Source: Clostridioides difficile | GTDB lineage: Bacteria > Bacillota > Clostridia > Peptostreptococcales > Peptostreptococcaceae | Reading direction: 5' to 3' | Assembly: GCA_012955965.1 (NCBI GenBank) | Contig: JABBZI010000003.1 | Span: 62,001-126,000, forward strand | Length of the DNA: 64,000 bases | Part shown: piece after piece, positions 16,689-24,073 of the stretch | How the letters are laid out: each line of letters starts with the position of its first letter | How positions within the stretch are numbered: position 1 is the first letter of the stretch | Translations under genes and position numbers: made by a program | Notes under the pieces: model-generated | What the model was told of the DNA's origin: nothing | The model's input: the letters and a program-made list of their open reading frames with translations, nothing else | Databases searched by the model: none

Positions 16689-18053
16689 TCAATCTTTTTT
16701 TGAAAATTTGCTAACTATAAATATCGTAATAGAACCACCTATTATAGGAATTAAAATTCTGTCAAAGACAGTAAGAATGCCAACCATATTTAAGAATGCC
16801 AATATCATACTTACTATAACAGCATAGATAGCACCTTTTTTTGTAGCACCTTTCCAGGAAAGGCCAATTACAAATGGTGCAAATATTACGCCTGTACATA
16901 ATGGTGCTGGCCAAAATAATAATTCTAATAAACTATCAAACTTAAGTGCTATAATTGCACCTGCTACAGCTGTTAAAGCTGAGGCAATTTGAGAATATTT
17001 CAGGGTATTTTTTAAATCATTAAATTCTATATCAGGATGTAATAATTTGTTATAAATATCCCTTGATATGATAGCACTCATTGAGGTCATTAATGAATCT
17101 GCAGTAGACATTATGGCAGCTAATATAGCAGCTAAGAATAATACAGAAATTAAAGGTGGTAAAGTTGTTGATATCATTTGAGGTAAAACCTGGACAGATG
17201 ATATGTTTGGAAATAAACTACCACCAATAGCTCCAATTATTCCTATAGGAAAAGCAAGAAACAATAGTATAAATCCTGCAATTATACTACTTTTAACTGC
17301 ATTTTTAGCATTATCAGCACATTGATATCTTAAAAAGCTTTCATAAGAAAATATTGAGCCTAAAACTAATGGTAAAACTGTATACATAAAATCACTAATC
17401 GATTTATTTCCTGGAAAGAATGGTTCTTTTACCATTGATTGTAACATAAGTAAAGGGTTGTCGCCAACTAATTTTAAGCTTATATAAGCTACTATTGGTA
17501 AAAATATTACACAAATAGCAAGTTGAATAAATGCTGATACTGCAACTCCCCACATTCCTGATGTATAAGTATATATAATGATTACTATGACTCCTATAAT
17601 TACTGCTACATCATAAGGAATACCAAATGCAGTAGATACAGAACCAAAAGATATTAATTGACTGCCCATAATGGCTAATATTGATATTGGTGTTACAAGA
17701 CTTTGATAAGCTCTTAAAAATACACTATGACCATATCTAGTTTCAATATAATCTGCAGGTGTTATATCACAAGATAAACTTCTTAATTTACCTGCAAAAA
17801 ATGCGTTTATAAAACAAGCCAAAGCCGCACCAATAGTAGAGTACATACCAACCCATAACCCTCTTTCAGCTCCCCACTGAACTCCACCTACTAAGCATCC
17901 TCCTCCAAAAGATGTAGCAGCGATAGTTGCGGCAAGTATGGGCAAAGGAAGATTTCTACCTGCAATTAGGAAATCAGATGCAGTTTTAACTTTTTTAGAA
18001 AAATAAAAACCAATCCATATGTACACTGCACACGTAGCAATTAAAAGTAACAT
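16689..18053 (-). CDS. sodium:solute symporter (SSS family)
   Basis: 454-aa membrane protein with about 12-13 transmembrane helices. The family features are visible: N-terminal VYIWIGFYFSKKVKTASDFLIAGRNLP loop (about residues 10-36, read across the first cytoplasmic loop), ATSFGGGCLVGGVQWGAERGL (about 46-66) and the conserved later motif LAAIMSTADSLMTSMSAI (about 310-327), where the Na2-site serines and threonines lie. It takes up an organic solute with Na+; panthothenate-, proline- and acetate-type members look alike at this level, so no substrate is given. Translated first in the operon with the TetR gene. Confidence 0.88.
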   Translation of the reverse strand: MLLLIATCAVYIWIGFYFSKKVKTASDFLIAGRNLPLPILAATIAATSFGGGCLVGGVQWGAERGLWVGMYSTIGAALACFINAFFAGKLRSLSCDITPADYIETRYGHSVFLRAYQSLVTPISILAIMGSQLISFGSVSTAFGIPYDVAVIIGVIVIIIYTYTSGMWGVAVSAFIQLAICVIFLPIVAYISLKLVGDNPLLMLQSMVKEPFFPGNKSISDFMYTVLPLVLGSIFSYESFLRYQCADNAKNAVKSSIIAGFILLFLAFPIGIIGAIGGSLFPNISSVQVLPQMISTTLPPLISVLFLAAILAAIMSTADSLMTSMSAIISRDIYNKLLHPDIEFNDLKNTLKYSQIASALTAVAGAIIALKFDSLLELLFWPAPLCTGVIFAPFVIGLSWKGATKKGAIYAVIVSMILAFLNMVGILTVFDRILIPIIGGSITIFIVSKFSKKD

Positions 18054-18091
18054 AGTTTCTTCTCCTTTATAAAATATTTTTAATAAAATTT

Positions 18092-18118
18092 ATAAAATAT
18101 ATTTTAAATATATTTTAT
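18092..18118. promoter_or_regulatory. candidate TetR operator upstream of the symporter operon
   Basis: Two perfect 13-bp arms (ATAAAATATATTT / AAATATATTTTAT) around a single central T, 39-65 bp upstream of the symporter start. The size fits a TetR-dimer site, but it consists only of A and T, so chance is a real alternative. Confidence 0.4.
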
Positions 18119-18510
18119 ATAAAAGTAGCACAATATTTATTTTTATTAGTGTTGGATTAGTGTAGCTATAATAACTTATAGTACTATGTAGAATTACATA
18201 AAAAGAAAAAATTGAAAATTCTGAAATTAATATTTATGATGATATTCATCTGATAGATTCTTTTTGTAATTGTAACATGCTTTTATTTTAAAATCAATAG
18301 TACATGTATAAAAATAAAAGAAATTTGAAGAAGAAAAAAACATTTCAAATATCTAGGTGTAGTATAAAAATATCTTGAATAAATTATTCTTGAATAAATT
18401 TATTAAAATTCAAAATTATTAAAAACTTGATAAAATAATTTGAAATATATGTTGTTATGACATTTTAAAGCAGTAAAACAATAAAAAACAAATCTAAATT
18501 AAGTTAAAAT
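18119..18510. other. AT-rich divergent spacer
   Basis: About 390 bp between the two divergent transporter operons without a recognised gene or RNA. It holds direct repeats of CTTGAATAAATT (18373-18384 and 18390-18401) and one weak CodY-like stretch at 18215-18229. Confidence 0.4.
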
Positions 18511-18586
18511 AGCTTTTTGGTTAATTTCAAGGGCAAAAAATAAAACCAAAAAACTGTTTGACAATTATGAATTTTGAGAATATAAT
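18511..18586 (+). promoter_or_regulatory. perfect sigma-A promoter preceded by an inverted repeat (amino-acid oxidation operon)
   Basis: -35 TTGACA (18558-18563) and -10 TATAAT (18581-18586) with a 17-bp spacer. Directly upstream, AGCTTTTTGGTT (18511-18522) and AACCAAAAAACT (18544-18555) are inverted copies with one mismatch. A promoter this strong must be restrained or modulated; the inverted repeat is a candidate regulator site. The leader to the GTG start is about 120 nt. Confidence 0.7.
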
Positions 18587-18711
18587 TAAATTAAAATTAT
18601 ACACATATAAAAAAATAGACTGAATTAAAAAAATAAAAAGTTGAATTCAGAATATAAAAAATTATACGTGAATAATAAAAAGTGATTAAATTTTATAAAG
18701 GAGGGGTAGAT

Positions 18712-20142
18712 GTGAGTAGTCAAGAAAGCAAACCAAAAGGAAACCTTATATCAAATTTTAGAGATGATATGAGAGACCCTAAGAAAAGAGCAATATACAC
18801 ATATTCAAGCTCTATAAACCTAGCATACAATTTTATAGGTTATTTTGTATCAACAGTAACAAATATCTTTTTAACTGATGTAGCAAAACTTGGTGTAATT
18901 ATGGCAGGTGGTATGCAAATTGTACAATCTTTCATAAAAATTGCTGTAGCTCCTATAACAGGTACAGTATTTGACAAACAACCATTCAAAAAAGGAAAAT
19001 ATTATCCATGGCTTAGATACACACCTGCAGCATTAGCATTGACATATGGGATATTTTTCATAGTTCCATTGATGAAAATAAGTCCAGCATTACTTTTACC
19101 TTTAATGACCGCTTTATTATTAATAGCATCTTGTGCTCAACAAGTAGTTTTTACTATAATTTATGCTATTTACCCTGTAGTTGCTAAAACACCTAAAGAC
19201 AGAGTCATAGGTTCGACTACTACAAACATATTCAAAGAAGTTGGTAAATTTTTAGTAGGTTTTTCATATCCGTTATTATTAGTTTTATTTGCAGATGTAT
19301 TAGGTGGGGAAGGAATGGGTTATCTAGGTACCTATTTATTCTTTGCAGCAGGATGTCTTTTAGTATTTTGGTTTTCTTCAACAGAGATAATAAAATCTGG
19401 TGCAGAAGACGAGGTTCTTCAAAAAGAAGAAAAACCAAAAATCAAAGCAAGTGAAATGGCAAAAGCTCTATTTACTAATGTTCCACTTATGATGGCATTT
19501 TGTCTAGAATTTCTTATCTGTATAAGATCTATAGGTCTAGGACCTTTGGCTCCATATTATTTTAAATATGTAATAGAAGACGAACGTGGATTAGCAGTAT
19601 TTTTATCAATAATGCCTTTAGTAAGTGTAGCATTCATGTTCTTCGCACCAATATTTATAAAAATATGTAGAGAACAAAAACTAGCTTCAATAATTTCTTT
19701 TTCTATATGCGCAATATGTCACTTATTAGTTGCATGGACTCCTTGGGGAAAAACTACTTTAGGTGTAACTATGTTACTGGCAATTGGTGGTGGTTTTGCA
19801 AATGTAGTATCAATAATAAACCTTAACTTCTTTGCTGGTTCTTGTGACTATGGATACTGGAAATCAGGAAAAGATTTACCTGGTCTGAGTATGTCATTAT
19901 ATCCAGTTGCAATACAAGTAGGTGTATTACTTGCAACTACTATAAGAACAGTTTTAATGAATTCAATGGGATATCAAGCTGATATGGTAGTTACAGAAGC
20001 AGTTAAAAGTGGGTTTATAAATATGATTTCTTATTCTATGGCAATACCTTTAATAATAGCTGTTGTTATAGCAATCTTATATCCAGTAAGTGATAAGAAA
20101 TTAAATCAAATAAGAGAAGAATTAAATCAAAGAAATGCCTAG
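18712..20142 (+). CDS. GPH-type (MelB-like) cation symporter, MFS superfamily
   Basis: 476-aa membrane transporter with about 12 helices. The DPKKRAIYTYSSSINLAYNFIGYF N-terminus (helix 1) and the KRxxYPWLRYTP loop after helix 2/3 (GKYYPWLRYTPAAL, about residues 90-103) are typical of the glycoside-pentoside-hexuronide family. Start: GTG 18712, with AAAGGAGGGG 5 nt upstream; a GTG 30 nt earlier lacks such a site. It leads an operon of amino-acid catabolic enzymes rather than sugar genes, so the imported compound may be the amino acid or peptide that the operon ferments, which would be unusual for the family. That role is inference. Confidence 0.8.
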   Translation: MSSQESKPKGNLISNFRDDMRDPKKRAIYTYSSSINLAYNFIGYFVSTVTNIFLTDVAKLGVIMAGGMQIVQSFIKIAVAPITGTVFDKQPFKKGKYYPWLRYTPAALALTYGIFFIVPLMKISPALLLPLMTALLLIASCAQQVVFTIIYAIYPVVAKTPKDRVIGSTTTNIFKEVGKFLVGFSYPLLLVLFADVLGGEGMGYLGTYLFFAAGCLLVFWFSSTEIIKSGAEDEVLQKEEKPKIKASEMAKALFTNVPLMMAFCLEFLICIRSIGLGPLAPYYFKYVIEDERGLAVFLSIMPLVSVAFMFFAPIFIKICREQKLASIISFSICAICHLLVAWTPWGKTTLGVTMLLAIGGGFANVVSIINLNFFAGSCDYGYWKSGKDLPGLSMSLYPVAIQVGVLLATTIRTVLMNSMGYQADMVVTEAVKSGFINMISYSMAIPLIIAVVIAILYPVSDKKLNQIREELNQRNA

Positions 20143-20245
20143 TTAAAAAAGATTTAAATAGATGATTAATCTCAAGATATTCAAGTAAGTAGACGCAATG
20201 GCGTTTATATAAATGAAAATACATATACAAAGGGGGCTTTTAAAA

Positions 20246-21349
20246 ATGATAGAAAAATTATTGAGAAATACAGTAAAAGAATTACATCAATACGTTCCAG
20301 GGGAACCAATAGAAAAAGTTAAAGAAAAATATGGTGTAAAAGAAATAATAAAACTAGCTTCAAATGAAAATCCTCTAGGTCCATCACCAAAAGCAATGGA
20401 AGCTATGGTTGAAATGTTAAAACAAGGTCAACTTTATCCAGAACCAGAAGCTAATGAACTTAGAAGAAAATTAGCTGAAAAGTTAGATTTAAAACCAGAA
20501 AACTTTATTGTTGCTAATGGTGCAGATAACGTTATTACACTAATAGGTGAAGCTTTTATAAATAGAGGGGATGAGGTTATATACTGTGACCCAACATTCC
20601 CATCATACAGAACTGCAACTGTAAAAAATGAAGGAATACCAGTAGAAGTACCTTTAACAAAAGATTATAAGTATGATTTACAAGGTATATTAGATAAGAT
20701 TACAGATAAAACAAAATTAATATGTGTATGTAATCCTAATAATCCAACAGGAACAATTGTGGATGATAAAGAATTGGAAGCATTTTTAAAGAAAGTTCCT
20801 GAAAACATTATAACTATATTAGATGAAGCATATATAGAATTTTTAACAGTACCTAATTATGTAGATGGACTTAAGTATGTAAGAGAAAATTACAATGTTA
20901 TAGTAACAAGAACTTTCTCTAAAATATATGGTCTTGCAGGTCTTAGAGTAGGCTATGGTATTGCTAAAGATGAGATAATAAGAACTTTATTTACAGTAAA
21001 AGAGCCTTTCTCTGCAAATCGTGTTGCTATAAGTGGAGCAACAGCAGCACTTGATGATGATGAATTTATAAAAGAAACATATGACTTGAATAGAGCAGGA
21101 ATGGATTATTTTAAAGAGGAGTTTACAAAAATGGGATTTGATGTTGTGGATTCACAATCAAACTTCCTTTATGTAGACATGAAAACAGATGTACCAAAGC
21201 TATTTGAAGATTTGAAAAAAAGAGGGTTTGTAATAAGACCAAGTGCTACACATGCACGTGTAAGTATTGGAACTATGGAAGAAAACCAAAAATTTGTAGC
21301 AGTTTTAAAGGAAGTATTAAATCTTAAAGAAGAACCAAGCATTGGATAA
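20246..21349 (+). CDS. hisC: HisC-like PLP aminotransferase (histidinol-phosphate/aromatic type)
   Basis: 367-aa class I/II aminotransferase. Visible markers: ASNENPLGPSPKA (substrate loop, about residues 34-46), VCNPNNPTGT (about 154-163), LDEAYIEF (Asp binding PLP nitrogen, about 192-199) and TFSKIYGLAGLRVGYG, whose Lys (near 225) forms the Schiff base. ATG 20246 was chosen because AGGGGG lies 9 nt upstream. It is not in a histidine operon: next come ferredoxin and 2-oxoacid oxidoreductase genes. The more likely job is to transaminate an amino acid, perhaps an aromatic one or histidine, to the 2-oxoacid oxidised by those enzymes. The symbol reflects family resemblance only. Confidence 0.75.
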   Translation: MIEKLLRNTVKELHQYVPGEPIEKVKEKYGVKEIIKLASNENPLGPSPKAMEAMVEMLKQGQLYPEPEANELRRKLAEKLDLKPENFIVANGADNVITLIGEAFINRGDEVIYCDPTFPSYRTATVKNEGIPVEVPLTKDYKYDLQGILDKITDKTKLICVCNPNNPTGTIVDDKELEAFLKKVPENIITILDEAYIEFLTVPNYVDGLKYVRENYNVIVTRTFSKIYGLAGLRVGYGIAKDEIIRTLFTVKEPFSANRVAISGATAALDDDEFIKETYDLNRAGMDYFKEEFTKMGFDVVDSQSNFLYVDMKTDVPKLFEDLKKRGFVIRPSATHARVSIGTMEENQKFVAVLKEVLNLKEEPSIG

Positions 21350-21381
21350 TAGATAGAAATATTACGAAATGGGGTGTAGAT

Positions 21382-21600
21382 ATGAGCTTAAAAATAAACG
21401 CAGAGAGATGTAAAAGTTGTGAATACTGCGTTATATCTTGTAAAAAAGGAGCATTAAAAATATCAAATAACATAAATAAAGAAGGTTATGCTCATGTAGA
21501 AGTCGATGAAAGTAAATGTATACTTTGTGGAATTTGCTATCAAGTGTGTCCAGATAATGTTTTTGAAATAATTAAAGAAGAAGCATGTCAAGAGGCTTAG
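21382..21600 (+). CDS. 2[4Fe-4S] ferredoxin-type subunit of 2-oxoacid:ferredoxin oxidoreductase (delta)
   Basis: 72 aa with two cluster motifs: CKSCEYCVISCKKG (about residues 10-23) and CILCGICYQVCPDN (about 46-59), both C-x2-C-x2-C-x3-C. Small dicluster proteins like this are the delta subunit in KorDABC/VorDABC-type complexes and carry electrons from the TPP site to free ferredoxin. It lies 32 bp after the aminotransferase and 16 bp before the alpha subunit. Confidence 0.85.
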   Translation: MSLKINAERCKSCEYCVISCKKGALKISNNINKEGYAHVEVDESKCILCGICYQVCPDNVFEIIKEEACQEA

Positions 21601-21616
21601 AAGGAGTTGGGATAAT

Positions 21617-22666
21617 ATGAAGAAGATGTGGAAGGGGAATCACGCCATTGCAGAAGCAGCTCTAAGAGGTGGTTGTGAGTTTTATGCAGGATATCCAATT
21701 ACACCACAAACAGAGGTAATGGAATTTTTATCACATAGAATGTCTGAACTTGGAAGAACTTTTATACAATCTGAAAATGAAATGGCTGCTATATATATGG
21801 TGTATGGAGCATATGCAAGTGGAATGAGGTCTATGACAAGCTCTTCAGGACCAGGAATATCTTTAAAACAAGAAGGAATTTCATATTTGTGTGCAAATCA
21901 CTATCCTTGTGTAATCGTAAATGTACAAAGATGGGGACCTGGACTTGGTTCACTGGACTCAGCACAGACAGATTACTTAAGAGATACTAGAGGGGGAGGA
22001 AATGGAGACTATCATTTAATCGTTTATGCACCAAACAGTATCCAAGAAACTGTGGATTTGATGTATAATTCATTTGATGTAGCAGAGAAATACAGAGTAC
22101 CTGTTGAAATTTTGACAGAAGCGGCTTTAGGTCAAATGATGGAACCAGTAGAATTTCCAGAGTTCAAGAACAGAGAAGAAGATTTAGGTTGGACTTATGA
22201 TGGAAGCAATAGAGACCATGCAAAAGTCGCAGACAACCAAAAACCAGCTTTTTGTATGGAAAAGCGTATGAGAATAACTGAAAATGAACAGCAATGGGAA
22301 GATTATCAAGTCGAAGACGCAGAATATGTGTTTGTAGCGTTCGGGATACCATCAAGAACAACTATGAATGCTGTTAGAAGACTTAGAGAACAAGGTGAAA
22401 AAGTTGGAATAATAAGACCAATAACAGTGTGGCCTTTCCCATATAAGGCATTTAAAAAGGTAAATAAGGATGTAAAAGGATTTATATCCGTAGAGTCAAC
22501 AGATACAGGTCAGTTAGTAGAAGACGTTGCTTTAGCTTCAAAGAAAGTATGTAAAGAAAATGTACCTGTTTATGGATTATTCAGTGGAAATCATATACCA
22601 AAAACACTACAAGTAATGGACACTTACAGCAAAATAAAATCTGGCGAAATTAAGGAGGTGTTCTAA
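21617..22666 (+). CDS. 2-oxoacid:ferredoxin oxidoreductase, alpha subunit
   Basis: 349 aa. N-terminal pyrimidine-binding domain with GGCEFYAGYPITPQTEVMEFL (spanning about 18-38) and the conserved SENEMAAIYMVYGA (about 54-67; Glu activates the TPP aminopyrimidine ring), then a transketolase C-terminal-like domain with the VFVAFGIPSRTTMNAVRRLR stretch (about 238-257). This subunit pairs with beta to form the TPP active site, converting a 2-oxoacid plus CoA to acyl-CoA, CO2 and reduced ferredoxin. Sequence motifs do not distinguish 2-oxoglutarate, branched-chain or aryl-pyruvate types. AAGGAG precedes ATG. Confidence 0.88.
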   Translation: MKKMWKGNHAIAEAALRGGCEFYAGYPITPQTEVMEFLSHRMSELGRTFIQSENEMAAIYMVYGAYASGMRSMTSSSGPGISLKQEGISYLCANHYPCVIVNVQRWGPGLGSLDSAQTDYLRDTRGGGNGDYHLIVYAPNSIQETVDLMYNSFDVAEKYRVPVEILTEAALGQMMEPVEFPEFKNREEDLGWTYDGSNRDHAKVADNQKPAFCMEKRMRITENEQQWEDYQVEDAEYVFVAFGIPSRTTMNAVRRLREQGEKVGIIRPITVWPFPYKAFKKVNKDVKGFISVESTDTGQLVEDVALASKKVCKENVPVYGLFSGNHIPKTLQVMDTYSKIKSGEIKEVF

Positions 22667-22667
22667 T

Positions 22668-23408
22668 ATGGCTACAGAAAAATTAACACCTAGCGTTGTT
22701 TCAATACCAAACAAATTTTGCCCAGGTTGTGGTCATGGAATAGTAAACCGTATAATAGCAGAAGTAATAGAAGAACATGGATATGAAAAAAATCATGTAT
22801 TAACTTTAGGAGTTGGTTGTGTTTGTAATATGAATTTTAGCTGGAATGGTGATAAGATGCAAACTGCACATGGTAGAGCTTCATCAACAGCTATAGGAAT
22901 TAAAGTAGCACTTCCAGAAACATTAGTAATGACTTATCAAGGTGATGGAGATGCTTACGTTATAGGTCTTTCTGAAACTTTAAATACTGCATATAGAAAT
23001 CATAATGTGACAGTATTTGTAATAAATAACAATAACTTTGCGATGACTGGTGGGCAAATGTCATGGACTACTATGCCAGGTCAAGTTACAACGACAAGTG
23101 TAAATGGAAGAGATATAAATACTACTGGGAGTCCATTAAAAGTTCCTGAAATGATGGCAGATTTCTTTGATGTGGCATATGTAGCAAGAGGTTCAGTTCA
23201 TAGTCCAAAGGAAATAATTAATCTAAAAAAATATATAAAAAACGCAATAGAAGCTCAATTGAATGGAGAAGGGTATTCATTAGTTGAAATATTAGCACCT
23301 TGCCCAACTAACTGGGGGGTATCATTAGAGAAATCTATCAAGTGGATAGAAGAAGAAATAGTGCCATATTATACTCTTGGCGAATTTAAGCAAAGGGATG
23401 GTGAATAA
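22668..23408 (+). CDS. 2-oxoacid:ferredoxin oxidoreductase, beta (TPP-binding) subunit
   Basis: 246 aa. CPGCGHGIVNRIIAE (about residues 18-32) is the family signature, and the diphosphate/Mg2+ motif GDGDAYVIGLSE...NNNNFAMTGGQMS (about 86-130) is intact. It starts 1 nt after the alpha stop, with AAGGAGGTG inside the alpha end, so expression is tightly coupled. Extra Cys residues in LGVGCVCNMNF (about 46-56) fit the 4Fe-4S cluster carried by beta subunits of this family. Confidence 0.9.
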   Translation: MATEKLTPSVVSIPNKFCPGCGHGIVNRIIAEVIEEHGYEKNHVLTLGVGCVCNMNFSWNGDKMQTAHGRASSTAIGIKVALPETLVMTYQGDGDAYVIGLSETLNTAYRNHNVTVFVINNNNFAMTGGQMSWTTMPGQVTTTSVNGRDINTTGSPLKVPEMMADFFDVAYVARGSVHSPKEIINLKKYIKNAIEAQLNGEGYSLVEILAPCPTNWGVSLEKSIKWIEEEIVPYYTLGEFKQRDGE

Positions 23409-23410
23409 TT

Positions 23411-23950
23411 ATGGAAAAAGAGTTAGTATTTGCAGGATTTGGTGGTCAAGGGGTTTTAACTCTTGGTTTAATTGTAGCTGAGTCAGCACTTGAATTAGGA
23501 AAACAAGTAACTTGGATGCCTGCATATGGTCCAACTATGAGAGGTGGAAAAGCATATAGTGTAGTAAAGTTTTCTGATGAGAGTATAGGTGGACCAGATA
23601 TGGAAGAAATAGATGTTTTAGTAGCAATGAATAAACCATCTTTGGATTATATAAACTTAGTAAAGGAAGGTGGAACAGTAGTTATTAATACATCTGTAAT
23701 AGATGATGATATAACATTAAGAGAAGATATAAATGTAGTTAAAATAAATTGTCAAGAATTAGCTCAAAAAGTAAACAATCCCAAGGCAGCAAATGTAGTA
23801 GTACTTGGAGCATTAATTGCAAAAACTGGATTATTTGAAAAAGAATTAGCTTTAAAAACTATGTGTGATTTCTTTGAAGAGAAAGGAAAAGGCAAATTCA
23901 ATATTCAAAATGAAGCAGCATTCATGGAAGGCTATAATAACGCCATTTAA
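23411..23950 (+). CDS. 2-oxoacid:ferredoxin oxidoreductase, gamma subunit
   Basis: 179 aa, gamma domain with the opening LVFAGFGGQGVLTLG (about residues 5-19) and the WMPAYGPTMRGGKAYS segment (about 37-52) that binds the CoA/interface region. It completes the delta-alpha-beta-gamma order of a four-subunit complex and starts 2 nt after the beta stop. No premature stop or missing motif. Confidence 0.88.
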   Translation: MEKELVFAGFGGQGVLTLGLIVAESALELGKQVTWMPAYGPTMRGGKAYSVVKFSDESIGGPDMEEIDVLVAMNKPSLDYINLVKEGGTVVINTSVIDDDITLREDINVVKINCQELAQKVNNPKAANVVVLGALIAKTGLFEKELALKTMCDFFEEKGKGKFNIQNEAAFMEGYNNAI

Positions 23951-23966
23951 TAAATTACCCTTATCT

Positions 23967-24038
23967 TAAATGATTTATCTCAAGATTTAATAATCTTTAG
24001 TGCCAAGAGAAGTTTCATCTTGAGATAAAATTCATTTA
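23967..24038 (+). repeat. large intercistronic stem-loop
   Basis: TTTATCTCAAGAT (23974-23986) pairs with ATCTTGAGATAAA (24017-24029), and an outer TAAATGA / TCATTTA stem extends it with a 2-nt bulge. The loop is 30 nt and no U-run follows, so it is more likely an mRNA stability, processing or attenuation element than a plain terminator. The motif ATCTCAAGAT also occurs once after the GPH transporter gene (20168-20177). Confidence 0.55.
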
Positions 24039-24073
24039 AAATCACAACTATGAAAATATAGGAGAGTGAATTT

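Noticed and set aside
18215-18229. CodY-box-like sequence
   Set aside because: Only 11 of 15 matches to AATTTTCWGAAAATT; in DNA this AT-rich such matches are expected by chance.
20246-21349. Genuine histidine biosynthesis gene
   Set aside because: No other his genes nearby and the gene sits inside a 2-oxoacid oxidation operon; the HisC label is kept only as family resemblance.
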